From: Megalobrama amblycephala
Taxonomy: Eukaryota > Chordata > Actinopteri > Cypriniformes > Xenocyprididae
NCBI RefSeq assembly: GCF_018812025.1
Contig: NC_063054.1
Span: forward strand, 32,320,412 to 32,384,411
Direction: 5' to 3'
Length of the DNA: 64,000 nucleotides
Shown here: one piece after another, positions 16,660 through 39,092 of the stretch
Layout: each line of letters begins with the position of its first letter
Position numbering within the stretch: position 1 is the first letter of the stretch
The notes under the pieces: model-generated
The model's input: only the letters and a program-made list of their open reading frames with translations
Told to the model about the DNA's origin: nothing
Databases searched by the model: none
Made by a program: the position numbers and the translations under genes

Positions 16660-18517
16660 CTGACCAGAAGTGGGCAATATTGCATCGTCTTGCTCATCTC
16701 ATTGTGCTTGTAGGGGCAGAGACTGAACATGGGGTTTACGGGAAAAATGCCTTCTAGAATTTACCAGCAAAGACAGTATGTGGATAATTTGTCACTGTCA
16801 GATAGTTCCAACATTTAGTGGTGAATCACCTTAACATTACATCTGCTCTAGCGGAGCAAAGAATAATCCGGTGAATCAAGTGGAAGTAGAACACCAGTTC
16901 TGAAATGAAGTTAAAAAGTTTACCACTTTTTGCAGCCTGAGTTTAATAAGCATGCTCGACTAGACCTGTTATTGTCTTGCGTTTGACCTGATATAGTCAC
17001 CCAGGTGACTTCATTTATGCGCCATTTATTTTGCCGGTTATGTAACTTTACTTACTGTAATATTAAAACAAAAAAGAACAAGGCAAAAATGTCAGTGAAA
17101 CCTGCAAGACTTTCTGGAGAGACTTACACTAAGACTTATAATGCTTGCAGTCATTACAGACATAAACATGTTATTTTGTAAGAGATTATTATGTGTGTTT
17201 TGACCAAAACATGTCATTGCTTATTGCATATTACACATTAAGATTAGGCCACAGTAAATCACTCCTGCAGTGGATGGAAACTGGTGTTTCAGTTCACTAA
17301 TCAAGTCATAGCTTGTCAGGTAGCTTTCATCCCTAGTCTCAGAGCTGATTTAGATTTTTGTGACAAAGCCTGAGGAACCTAAATATCAGGAAAGCACAGC
17401 TCATAATGTTCTGAAGTATAGGCAAAGGTGATTCAAAGCTTGTTTTTTACACTGTGTAGCATGTTTAAACTCATACTTTCCCCACAGGACATCTGCACAA
17501 ACAACCAACACGGCCAGACAAACACTCCCTCTTCATGATGTCATGCATCTGTAAAATGTTGTCAGGTCATCCTACGCATTAAATACAATAGAGTACAAGA
17601 TCTGTTTTACGCCTACTCTTAATTTCCTTTATCTAATTAATGGGGTTTGCTAAGGCAATTATTGCTCAAATACATAACCATAAGTATTAACCGTACTTAA
17701 AGGGATAGTTCACCCAAAAAGGAAAATTCTGTCATCATTTACTCACCCTCAAGTTGTTCTAAACCTGTATGAATTTCTTCCTTCAGCTGAACACAGAAGA
17801 TATTTTGAAGAATATCTGTAACCAAACAGTTGAAAGACCCCACTGACTTCCATAGTAGTTTTTCCCCATACTATGAAGTCAATGGGGACTCGCCCTGCAC
17901 AAATCATGTGGCTTGTAGAAGGAAGGTGTGTTATTACTTTTCTAAACAATCAAAGTTAAGATTTCACTTGGCAGACGCCAACACTGAGGGAGGGAACTAA
18001 GCATATCTAATTTGACTTGGAACAGTGAGCGACTGCCTAGACACTCTCATCACTGCAGAGAGTTTTGCACTGGTAAGTTGCACTCACATATTTCAGAATA
18101 CATAAAAATAAAATTAATGACAGTGAAACCTGATGTCATGAGTCTTGGACATTGACTTGAATAAATACCTTGTGGTTTTAATTATGTGGCAATATTTTCT
18201 TAGTGGCAACAGAACAGGCATATTTCATTTACATCCAACAAATATGACCTGGTCGCCTTCTTTGACCCCCTGTCCTGTCAAATGGAGATTTCACCTCATA
18301 AACAATACCAGTGAGTGGTCCTCTTCTGTCAATATCACTCACAGCACGCTGTAAAGTTTTAAAAGTTCCACCCTATTTCTTGGCATTTTAAATGCGATCA
18401 CACTGGGATTTCATATCTACTGGCATGTTGCCTTTGCCAGAACATTTTGTTTCTCCTACCATTGTGAAAGGAAATTTCCTTTCTTATTTTTACTCCGTTT
18501 TCAGATGTGAAGTTTTT
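16660..18517. other. Divergent clu/scara3 upstream region, clu side
   Basis: I see no gene here. A MITE half-copy lies at 17699-17900 (begins aaagggatagttcacccaaa, with the ctgtcatcatttactcaccc block); otherwise the sequence is unremarkable. It may hold distal clu or scara3 regulatory elements, but I cannot point to one. Confidence 0.5.
17699..17900. repeat. 'gggatagttcacccaaaa' MITE, left half only
   Basis: The left terminus aaagggatagttcacccaaa and the ctgtcatcatttactcaccc block are intact and the hairpin turn around tatgaagtcaatgggg is reached, but the right terminus is missing. Confidence 0.7.
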
Positions 18518-20515
18518 AAAGGTACATTATGAAACTTTTGCTGTTCAAAATTAGCACAATATATATTATAATATATATTATACAATATATATATTAGACC
18601 TGTCAGGATGGTTTCGCAGGAAACTGCATACATACGTCACTCACCCGTGCATGTCTGGTCACATCCAAAAAAGAGAAAAGTTGCTCCAGCAACTTTGACT
18701 TGTATATGGTGTGGTTAGCTTTTGTCACAACGAGTGAGAAAGGTTGATATGGATGGAGCATGCTAAATCTTGACCCTCTGAGGAATCACTCGTTTTAAAC
18801 AACGCAGAACAGAGGAGAGTCTGCTGGCAAAAAGAGAAGGCGACAGACCTCGTAATAAAACAAGAATCAAGATTGGTTTGGCTTTTCGGAGATGGCGAGA
18901 ACCAGGCCCGGATTGGCTAATCGGGAGCACCGGGAAAATTCCCGGTGGGCTGGTCTGTTTTTTTTTTTTTTTTTGGCCTCGAGGGCTGGTGTTGGCAGCC
19001 CCGTCAAGTCTTCATGCCACTCCCATGGCCATATGGCATACAGGTCAGGCAGCCTGCTTCCATCAGCAAGAGTTAATTTACAAAAATAGCTGTCACGGTC
19101 CCGCAGAGTCAGTGACTGTACATATTTGGACAGTTCCGAACCTCCTTCTGCATCCATGTTTAATAAATCCCTCCTTAAATGTGCTAGCTTATGCGTCCAG
19201 CGCCTCTTTTTGCCTCCAGCTAAGCCCCGCCCACCAGGAAACGTTGCAATGTTTACAAACTTTTAAGGGGTCTATAGACCTTATTTACCAGAGAAACAAG
19301 CGCGCCGCCATCTTTATAAAATCGTCTTTGAACTTTCGTTTTGCGGTAGCCCTGTACATTTCTATGGCATCGCTGTCAAAGAATAATTAGTTGGTTAAGT
19401 GGATTTACTTGTTGTAGAGTTAATGAAAGTTATCATGAGCATTGTTATGTTTAAAGCAGATGTCTTAACAAATGTCAGTAGATCGGGAAGATTTTAAAAC
19501 GAGCAGTTCATTCATAAATGTAATATCGCTGTGGAAATACAAACCGGAAGTCAAAAGACAACGAGCGCAACGCTGAAAGGGGGCGGGGCTACACAAGGTC
19601 TATAATGTTAAGAAAAATGACTCTAAGCCACCGGAGGCCGATTTAGGTTGCCTAAATAAATAAAAAGGAAGAGGGGAAACGTGCAAAAGATAAAGGCATG
19701 TATGTAGCTATTTCTCATATCATAATAGTAGGCAAAAATTAAAATATAGGGCCTATCATTTAGCTATGCTATGTTTCTTGCTAATATGCTACACACAGGA
19801 AAACAATATTCATTTTTCTGTCCAACTAGCTTACATAACCAGACAGTAAGATGTGATTTTTGTAAGATAATGTAACTTTTTTAAACAAATGTGATATTAC
19901 TCACTTTAATATTTTTACTGTAAAGTTGTGCAGTTTTGGGGGATTTATGGTATTTTATGTTATTTATTTGCCTCAATTTGTAATAATTGTATATAGTAAG
20001 TATATATATATATATATATATATAAAATAGGAAAATGTTTATGTTAAAACCACTTTAAAAAAGATGTACATTTCTCAATTTCATTCAAAGTGATAGACAT
20101 GAAAAATGTGCCTGGGTTTAGTGGACGATTGCTGCCATCTACTGGAAAGTAAACACTTAATTTAAAAAAAATAATAATAATATGATTTTTAACTACAGTC
20201 ACTAGATGGCTAAAGAATTAATCAATGGTTCACGTTATAAAATCATTATTATATAATAAAAAATGAAATAAAAAGTAAATAAAAAGTATAAAAATAAAAA
20301 GTCCCACTCCGGCCCTGGCGAGAACTGAGGGATGTAAGATGTTGTAAAAGCGACGCGGAGATGACGTTTTTATTACATTAGTGAGTTTTATTACTTGTAG
20401 CTCTCTAACAGATTTTAATGTAAATCATTGGGAAGAGCCATTTAATTTTTCCGTAAAATGCATGCAGTTTCTTTTTTAAGTGCTAGAGGGCCAAAAGTTA
20501 CATAGTGTGCCTTTT
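18518..20515. mobile_element. Inverted-repeat element (AAAGGTACATTATGAAACTT ends), carrying a hAT insertion
   Basis: The left terminus aaaggtacattatgaaactt matches the inverse of the right terminus (aaaagttacatagtgtgcct). The two flanks, 18518-18902 and 20326-20515, would be contiguous without the 1.4 kb hAT element at 18903-20317. No transposase was seen in the flanks. Confidence 0.65.
18903..20317. mobile_element. Non-autonomous hAT-type element with perfect 8-bp target duplication
   Basis: The termini CAGGCCCGGATTGG and, inverted at the right end, CAGGGCCGGAGTGG are flanked by identical 8-bp copies of gcgagaac (18895-18902 and 20318-20325), the hallmark of hAT insertion. A poly-T run (18958-18975) and a further inverted pair around ctatagaccttatttacc/ggctacacaaggtctat (19271-19606) lie inside, the latter probably a further nested fragment. 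There is no recognisable transposase. Confidence 0.75.
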
Positions 20516-22550
20516 TATATAATTTAAGTAATGACAGAATTTTTATTTTTGGGCGAACCTAACATTTAAGTAACTTTAGTTTTGTCCTCTGGGTGGCAGT
20601 AATTCCTATGAAAGGCAGAGACGGACAGCACAGCTGTGGGGTCACAAGCAGAAAAGCGTTTCAAATAAATGACATCTTCATAAATATGGATAACAGTTGA
20701 AGAGACATTTTAGAAAGAAACCCCCAGAACAGATGTGCAAAATTTTGTTTTCATATATTATTAATCTCCTTCCTGCTAACAAGCATCATGTGTGCTGTAG
20801 AACATTTCAAGTGCCAGTTCTGTAACTTATTTACTAGTAAAGACCTCTGAATCAGTTTGAAAGCATATTAAGTGGCAGATGGTTTTCGTGCTAGTCTATT
20901 AAACACTACTCTATTTGCTGGCATTATTTATGGTTTTGGCAAGCAGATCAAAGCTGGTGGTTTTGGAGTAATTTGATGCATGCTAACACTCTCTGCTTCA
21001 CCACATATGGAGGTACGCTTGTGCAATTAACAGCAGATCATCTGCTAAACCTCTCATTCACTTAAGGATAAGTTGTTTTTTAGTTGTTTTTAATCCAACA
21101 GTCCCAAAAATATTATTTTATACTGGTGAAATTTGATAAACCATAACCACTACAATTGCACAACATCATTAGATACAAGCTGTCAGCATGTCGCTGTTCT
21201 TTCCTCAGTAAACATGTAATAAATCTCAATCAGTTCATTTATTAAAAGCACATTAGTTTCCACATCTGTGCAAATATTAACAATGAAGCTAAAATTGTGA
21301 ACTATGAACATCCAAGTGAGATCTTGCACACAAGTTAAATGAGAAACATCATACCCTTATGATCAATTTAATTCAGTCCAGTTCTTTATTTATAGAGCTG
21401 CTTTTCTGAGAACAATGGATTAGGTTAAGTGCTTAACACAGACTGTAAGTGAGTTTAATGGCTAAAAGGAGCACTGTCAAACAAGTAATATGGTATTGGC
21501 ATTGTTTTTCATGCACACACTGTGATAATACTATGATTTTTTTTATTTTATATTATTATTTTTTTGGCATGTCCCATGGTATAAACAATGGTCTTCTTTA
21601 AACACCATGTATGTGAATATTTTCAAGTTCATTTAGTACTATGGTACTACATTCTTATTACTTTAAGTGAAGGTTACTCTTCTTGTCAGACAGAACTTTT
21701 ACTCTCCTCTTTCTTTGTTTCTCATGTTTTTTCTTACTCTTTTCAACTTGTTTTGTTCTCTTAGGTGATCGCGGAAGAACAATAATAGACAAATGGGAGA
21801 GCTGATCTTGAGGTGGAGCAGAAGTGAGCTTGTTTTTGTTATGAACACATGAGGATGAAAAGAAACCTTATATCATCATCTTCTTTTTCCCAAATCCCCG
21901 CTCCATGAATGGAATCTGTGATTGCAAAACGTCCATATGGGACACAGAATTCCTGGAATCTCCTGTCCTAATTTGACCTTTCTCACTTCATAACACGGTA
22001 ACTATACTGTTTTCTGTGATGTCTTTGCATTTGAGGCCATGATTGACATTTCTTGACTCTTAAATGATTAATAATTTTAAATGGTTTTAATTAATCAATT
22101 CTTTTATACTAACAGGGCCCACATGCTTAATCAGAAACAGAAGCCATCAAAGATATGTCGTGGAAGGAGACTGACGGTAAATGAAAAGCGGTAAAGATCA
22201 TGTGCCTCCAAAGGTATTTGATACCCAAATAGAATCACATTCTATGTAATGAATTGTTTGTTGTTTCTTTAAATAAGATATTGCTAATTACAAATTACAA
22301 ACATATGGTCTTAAAGCAATATTTTACCCAAATTAATAGTTCACCCTCATTTGGTGCAAAACTTTGTTTCTGCTGTGGAACAATATGTTTTGAAGAATGT
22401 TCATGCTGCTCTTTTATTTTGATCACAAATGTCAAAATCCAAACAAAGTACATTAAAAGTGGCCTATTTGAGTTGTGCACTATATTCCAAATCTTTTGAA
22501 GCCAAACAATAGTTTTGTGTAAGGAACAGACAGAAATATAAGTCGTACAT
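20516..22550. other. Divergent intergenic region, no gene seen
   Basis: A terminal fragment of the ttttgggcgaacctaacatt MITE type lies near 20545-20570, and a block near 21375-21420 (cagttctttatttatagagc) resembles the start of a common fish repeat. Splice-like signals near 21765 and 22117 are not supported by any coding match. Confidence 0.4.
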
Positions 22551-23350
22551 TAGGGGAGAGCGGGGTAAGTTGTCACATGGCTAAGTTGTCACACTCTTCA
22601 TAACTCCAAAACTAGAGGCTCTATCTCAAAAATCAAATAGCCACTTCGTGGGACTACTTCTTCCATAGTCAACTTCCTGGTCACATGTGGTCAAGATCGC
22701 TCTAATCTGAGGTTAGCACAATTTTCTTATTTTTGTCTTAAAAAGTTAAAAATTATTATTTTGCACAACATAGAGGAGACAGTAACGTGTCTTTTGATAC
22801 TTTAGCTGATGTGCTATGTTGAGCGAACCTTGATATTTAGCCAACATTAGCACACGTCAGTTTGGGGCAAGTCGTCACGTGTGACAACTTGCCCCAGTAC
22901 AAATAAACACATAGAACATGCTCAAAAAAGAGGTTCAACATGATATGTCAGTTATGTTCAGAGATTAAACATGTTAATGGTTGATTGAAATCGTTTGGAT
23001 TGAAATAAACTGTTTTTCCAAATTCTCTAGGCATGATTGTTTATATTTCCATTTCTGGTTTGAATTAAAAAATGAAAATCAATAATAACAATAAAGTAGT
23101 TGTGTTCTTATTTTTAGAATCTAGTGTGACAACTTATCCTCCGATGGAGCAAATTGTCACAAGTACACATTCTCTATTCAACAGTATACAACTCCGTAAT
23201 GAGATAAGATATAAAAATGTAATGAATACAACATATGTGCCCAAGACTTCCTTCTTTCATTTGGTATGACATTTATACCATTGTGATGTACGGTGCTCAG
23301 TAAATGTTAGACAGTATGAAAATTGTGACAACTTACCCCGTTCTCCCCTA
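22551..23350. mobile_element. 800-bp inverted-repeat element with repeated 'aagttgtcac' palindromes
   Basis: The 27-base terminal inverted repeats (TAGGGGAGAGCGGGGTAAGT onward at left; inverse at 23324-23350) differ at one position. The core ggTaAGTTGTCAC motif recurs inside: a direct copy at about 22581, a near-perfect palindrome at 22864-22897 and a further pair at 23125-23165. It carries no transposase and lies 1.4 kb upstream of scara3. Confidence 0.8.
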
Positions 23351-24732
23351 CTAAAAATCTTTCAAATCACATTCATGCTTCCACATATTAAAATCTGCCA
23401 TGTTATGATTGGTTATGAGACACATGAAAATCAGTGGAGTTTAGCATAATTGAAATCAAACCTGACTCCATGCAACAAGTTTGGTATTTGGATGGTTTTT
23501 ACGAACTATATTATATTTTCATGGTAAAACATCTTTTAAGTGGAAAAATGAAAGAGTTTGAAATGACATAATGGTGAGAAATTAATCACAGAATTATTCC
23601 TTTAACACAGTGTTTTGTTTTGTTTTTTTAACCAAAAAACTTAGAAGGGGTTGCAGGTTGACTTTATTTAAATTTATAACTTCTTATAATAATATATTCG
23701 GATAAGCTAACTCTAAATTTTGAAACAATCAAGATAAAAATAATCATATTTCCAAACAAAACAAATCATATTTTTATGAAACAATCAAGCTAAATTGAAA
23801 TCATATTTCCTCCCCCCTCAATAACTATTGTTTTTTATCGAAAATAATATATTTTTATTCACTATATCACAAAAATGAATCATGGTTAATTTAATATAAT
23901 CCCAGTTTATGGGATTTACTAAGAATTTTGCATTATAGATTTTCCAAACTTTTTTGTGAACCAAATTCTCATTTCCATTGTATAAAGATATATGAATGGA
24001 ATGACTTGATTTGAAACTGAATGCTAATATTGCTTAATAGAACATTGACATTGGCATTTTAAGCACACGTGTATGCAAAAAGTATGAAGCTACACAATGC
24101 GTTCACAAGCATTAATAGCACAATAATATTTATCTCTCCTCTCAACAACAAACTCTTTGGGAACAGCGTGTTCCTTTTTGTTCTATATGGCAAACATAAT
24201 TTGTAAATCTCTCAACAAGAGGCCACAGAAGATAAAGGTGCCTGTTGCTCCAATACCAAACATTTGTTAACAATTAGGCCAGTGCTCAAGACTGACTCAC
24301 TGAAGCACATGCACCGTGTCCCACCTCCTCGTTTTCTCCTCCTTCTCCCTGCATCGACTCCCTCCCTTTCTCACACAGAAACAATCACTCCCTCTCTCCG
24401 GCATGTTTCCCAAAGCTGCACATGGTTACTGTCCAAGGTATTACTTTCCACTGGTTCTATAGCAAAGAGGCAGCATGTTATAGAGGGGTCCTCTTGACAC
24501 ACCATCTATTGGATGCTGCACCCACAAGAGTCCTCAACATTGGATTAGTCTGCAGATTTAGTGATTTATATCTTGTAAGCAAACCGGTATTCTTCTTGAA
24601 TGATGCTGTGGATTCTGATACGTCTTTGAAATACATCCCAAGTTTGAATAATCAGACAGGTGAAATATATTTGGTCTCAAGTCTCCTCACTCATCTTTAC
24701 CAAACTGACCTGGGGTGTTTTACAGAATCAAC
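23351..24732. other. scara3: scara3 upstream region and 5' UTR
   Basis: It contains no repeat that I recognise. The last few hundred bases before 24733 must include the scara3 promoter and leader; I see no convincing TATA box, so the transcription start is not placed. Confidence 0.35.
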
Positions 24733-34791
<10,059 letters not shown>

Positions 34792-35346
34792 ACAGATAGA
34801 CATACAACTTAAAAAAACCCAAATGGTGATACACTGACTGCCTTTCTGGACAGAGCTACCATCTTGCAGTAGATGGTGGTAGACGTCGACTTGGAGGTCT
34901 CTCTCTAAACAAGACGATGGTGGAACTCTTGGAATCTTAGAGGCCCACATACACAATCCCCAAACATGGAGCTTGCTCTGAACAACAATACACTATGTAT
35001 AGGCTTTCAACACACTTAGAAAAGAGCTCATGCACAATTCTATATATGAGCCATTTCACAACAATCTTATTTTAACAATGGTTACAGAGCCAGGCTGCTA
35101 TGAAACCATTAACTATACTAAATACCATCCATTAGACTCAACAATTATCCAGCATCAGCAATTGAAGACAGATAAATCAGAAACAATTTAGACTTTAGCT
35201 TTTTAGGGAGTGTATTTAGTAGTACAGCAACATTTTCCATTTTGTATTTGCATCATAATCCCAGAACATTCAGAGCAGGTACTCTGAAACATGATTTTTA
35301 TTATGAGTTCAAGTAGACCAAATATTTTCACTCATCAAAGGTAGCA
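34792..35346 (+). other. scara3: scara3 3' UTR region
   Basis: This sequence follows the scara3 stop and has no recognised repeat. No AATAAA is obvious here. The next candidates (about 35618 and 37208) fall in or beyond a transposon, so the transcript end is not placed. Confidence 0.35.
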
Positions 35347-35498
35347 TAGAGCTCCGGAGGTTGACGTCACGCTATCTAAACTCCGCCATTTTGGCAGGCC
35401 ATCGGGAGAGCGCTAGAGCGGCTGTAGCATTGGTATTGATAGTGGTTGAACAATAATTTAAAACCAGACAAGTTTAGACCTTACAAACCTTAATATTT

Positions 35499-35651
35499 CA
35501 ACATGCTGGGCAGAGCTGCTGTGCACCAGGATGCCAGAACAGGCGGGGGAAAGCAAAGGGGAAATCGTTTTATCGTATTCCTAAGGATTCCGATAGATGG
35601 CTGAAATGGTTCACTGCAATAAAACGTGCTAACCAACACAACAAAACAACA
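35499..35651 (+). pseudogene. THAP-domain N-terminal fragment
   Basis: The frame from 35499 reads a THAP-like start: SCCAPGCQNR (zinc-binding cysteines), then GKSFYRIPKDSDRWLKWFTA and IKRAN. The spacing and the FYRIPKD...W...IKR signature match THAP DNA-binding fingers. The domain is cut before its second zinc-ligand pair (the usual C..H part), and the frame then runs into unrelated sequence. It is a transposon-derived relic rather than a host THAP gene, judged by the flanking inverted repeats. Confidence 0.65.
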
Positions 35652-35758
35652 GATGGTTTTATTTTTATTTTATCTCAGTGTTCCTATAAGTGCTGTATAA
35701 GGGTTTTTATGTTTAATAGTAACCCTAAAATTACATGAAAAAGTTTAAAATGTGTTAA

Positions 35759-36357
35759 AGGGATAGTTCACCCAAAAATGAAAATTTGATGTTTATCTGC
35801 TTACACCCAGTGCATCCAAGATGTAGGTGACTTTGTTTCTTCAGTAGAACACAAATGATGATTTTTAACTCCAACCGTTGCCGTAACTAAAACACCACTA
35901 TGTCCAACTGCGTTCAGCATTCGCTTAGTGAGGTCTGATCGCGCTCTGACGACAGCAGTGATGTCTCGCACATATACTTCAATGAGTCATTGCCGTTGTT
36001 AGAGCGCGATCAGACCTCACTAAGCGAGTGCTGAACACAGTTGGACATGGTGTTTTAGAGGTAAAAAATGATATAAATACTGTTCGGTTTCTCGCACAAA
36101 CCGATCGTTTCATGTCTTAGGACATCAATGTGTTGTCACGAGCCGCAGGGTTTAATTTGGATTTGTCTATGCAAGGTTTTTCGACTCTTATTGATCCAAG
36201 TTCCCATTCACTCCCATTATCTGACTGACAGACGGCAACGGTTGAAGTTAAAAATCATCGTTTGTGTTCTACTGAAGAAACAAAGTCACCTACATCTTGG
36301 ATGCCCTGGGGGTAAGCAGATAAACATCAAATTTTCATTTTTGGGTGAACTATCCCT
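35759..36357. repeat. TTAA-flanked long-hairpin MITE
   Basis: It has TTAA target copies at 35755-35758 and 36358-36361. The terminal inverted repeats exceed 120 bases (agggatagttcacccaaaaa at left, inverse at right), and an inner inverted pair (gagcgcgatcagacctcact) covers most of the rest. It is inserted in the THAP element. Confidence 0.8.
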
Positions 36358-36746
36358 TTAAATAACTATATAGGCTATATAAGAATTTTCAGTATACACA
36401 TTATCCCACCGGTCACAATTGTGACAGAACAATTTTTCACAGTTTTGTAGTAGTTATTGATTAGCCTATTTCAAGGGGCAACTAATGACACCTCATTTGG
36501 ATATTTTCGTGTCTGGGAAAAATTTGGGATTAAACGGGTTAAGATTTTAATGACATTTACGATGTCTACTGTATTCACAGTGATATAACGTTAGCTATGC
36601 TGGCTACCTACAAACAAGGACAATTAGGGCCGATTACGTTACCTAACAACACAGACTTACCCTTCCAATGATGACGAAGCAGGTTTTAGCCAGCTCCAAA
36701 GTTGAATATTCATCACAAAATTAGTTTGCATTTATTTGTACCCCTC

Positions 36747-36832
36747 CAGGCTTTTGTAAGAGTTTCTGGAGTAGGACGAGGGAAAGTTGATGATGTAGTT
36801 GTAGATTTCAGGATACTGCAGGTCAGAAAAGC
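36747..36832 (-). pseudogene. Transposon-encoded protein fragment (minus strand)
   Basis: The minus strand reads LQYPEIYNYIINFPSSYSRN then SYKSLEGYK. This resembles, from memory, the 'PxIYNYL...YKSLEAY' block of the fish transposon proteins that travel with THAP and SWIM/YqaJ domains. It is short, has no intact neighbouring exons, and faces away from the THAP fragment. The assignment is tentative. Confidence 0.35.
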
Positions 36833-36920
36833 TTATCCGTTCCTTTATCGATACACGGCTGTCACCGCCTGCCAGCATGGTGGTGTAAACAGAATGGGTC
36901 ACGTGACGTCCAGAGCTCTA

Positions 36921-38910
36921 CAAATTTAGGTACAAATTTAATGCGAAAAGTAAGTGAACACATTGTTTTACAGTTGCTGGTATTGCATGAACCCATGCAA
37001 TGAGCATTGTGAACTGTACAGACAAATTTTTTCAGTCTTTGGCCATGAACAGTGCAACTTTTAAGTTTTAATGTTCATATTGGTTTGATTTCCCAATTTA
37101 TAAATATAGATAATTTTAACAGGTGTAATTTTATGTGTTGGTTAATATGTTTAAGGAGAACTTTATGGTGTGTTTGTTAGCATACAGTTTATCCTCTTTG
37201 CACAACAATAAAGGGTTATAAGAATATAAAAAAGGGGAATATTTGTTTAGCGTTTTAAAGTTCACTGAGCAAGTACGTATTTACATTTTCATAACTGCTT
37301 TTGTAATTTCATACTAAAATCATGAAACAAATAAGAAAATCAACCCAACAAGCACAAAATGTTTTTGTAACATTTCACAATGTTGCATTTTAAAAACTCC
37401 ACCTAAAAACAAACAAAAAACAAAACAAGATGTGCAGTTTATGGATTTGTGCAAATTGATCTTGTTTTATACAACCAAAATAAATCGCTTTGTAAACATA
37501 GACTACCTAACTGGAAGGTTTTGCTTTAAGTATAAAGCGTTAATATAATGTGTTTTTATTTCAAAAACAATATACCAAAATGCAGTAGTACTGTTGGATG
37601 TTTTATTTAGGTATTAAAACAACTTGTGCCAGATGTATGGGTAAAGCTTTTCTTTCATCAAAGGGTTTTGCACGTGGTGATGAGAAGCCTCTGTGATATC
37701 TGACTATAGCAAGCTTAAACAGTTTCCACATGTGACAATAAATCATCATCATAGCTACATTGAAAAGGTCAGCTCCATTTGATGGATCATTATATGGCTC
37801 ATTTTGGCAAAGAGAGCATATCAAAAGCAAGTGTAAAGCTAAAATAAGATCTACATGATCAAAAGTCTGTCTACTCCCATTACTAAACTAAATCTGATTA
37901 GCATGACATTAAATGAACTTTGTTTCATCTCTTGGTGTACATTAATACAAAAAATTGTTTTAATATATATATAGTTTTACCTTTTCTTATTGTATCATGG
38001 CCAAGTTGTAATAAGGAAACAAACCATTAGCATTAGATGATTGACATTTGGTGTGAGATCCCTATTTTCCAGTAATTCCCAGTCCCTTTTGTTTCTTTAA
38101 AAAATCAATTTATTCCTCAATCCCATTATTTCTTTCTCAGGTTCATTACTGTGCAAATTGATCTTCAGCCTTCATCTACAGCTTGCTGTTTATGATATAA
38201 TCCAATCCACAATTTTCGATCCAAGTTTTCAGAGGAAATCGATTCCTTTTGGGAATGACAACATAATCGTTACTGTGTGGGAACCAGCTGAATCGTTAAA
38301 CCTCGATGGCAACAGCCAAACTTCAAATATTCTAATGAGTTTCAGTGGAACTAGATTTTGGTTGCCTTTGTGTTATGTGACTAGCTTTGGCATGTCTTAA
38401 GGAGAGGGAGCCAAGGGGAAATAAATATTCAAGCAAGATGTCTACCCACAACACTAGGACCCTGCAATGGTTGTAGGCAAGTGTATGTGATGTCATGTTC
38501 TAGGCTAGGGCATTTTAATTTAATATATTATGAATTATAAATAACAAATAATGATAAAACAACTAGATTTTTTTCTTTTGTGAATGATGCTTGCCAAACT
38601 CACTGCATGATCCTATATTTGTGTTTTGAGAAATAGTATCAGTTGCTAAGCTCTTCTGAGTGTTTTTTAGTACATTGCCATTCAGTTGCAAATGTGTTCT
38701 GGCTCATTGCTATGTAGTTGCTTGGGTGTTTTTAAGTGGTTGCTTGGCCATTGCTATGTGGTTTATAAGCTTATTGGAGTGGTTGCTTGGGCATTGCTAT
38801 GCAGCTGTTAGAGTGTTCTGGGTGGATGTTTAGTTGTTGCTATATGCGGTTCTGTAAGCTGTTCTGTTCACTTATAAATTAAATGTAAAATTCTACTCCA
38901 TCTTTTAGCA
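36921..38910. other. Intergenic, no gene seen; minisatellite at 38640-38860
   Basis: It contains only a degenerate minisatellite (units like ttgctatgtagttgcttggg, 38640-38860). An open frame at 38158-38400 has no recognisable homology. Confidence 0.4.
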
Positions 38911-39092
38911 TTTTATGCTAAAAGCTATAAAAACATGTTTGTGGGGTTAAATAACTGACCCTATGAAAATTCCCCTGAATGTTATGACTTGTGACATTAT
39001 TATTGCATGGAAATTGATTTGGCCACCCAACTTGTCATTTCTTTGATATTTTTAATGGTATGCCATTAGGACATGGTTAGGTTACGATTTAA
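38911..39092 (+). repeat. Duplicated segment, copy 1 (with TTAA insertion)
   Basis: It shares a run of blocks (gaggttaaataactgacc-like, cccctgaatgttatgacttg, tttgatatttttaatg) with 42081-42230 in the same orientation. Copy 1 is interrupted at its end by the 39093-39769 MITE. Confidence 0.75.

Larger units (their letters stand above)
35347..36920. mobile_element. Degenerate THAP-domain DNA transposon
   Basis: The terminal inverted repeats of about 50 bases (tagagctccggaggttgacg at left; inverse ending cacgtgacgtccagagctct at right, with shared tgcca-gcctg blocks further in) bound 1574 bases. Within are a plus-strand THAP zinc-finger fragment (35499-35651), a minus-strand exon-like fragment (36747-36832) and an inserted TTAA MITE (35759-36357). 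Without the MITE the element is under 1 kb, so it is internally deleted and non-autonomous. Confidence 0.65.

Noticed and set aside
18018..18075. Possible untranslated exon ending in a good donor (actg|gtaagt)
   Set aside because: There is no promoter, no matching acceptor and no coding continuation; a lone donor is common by chance.
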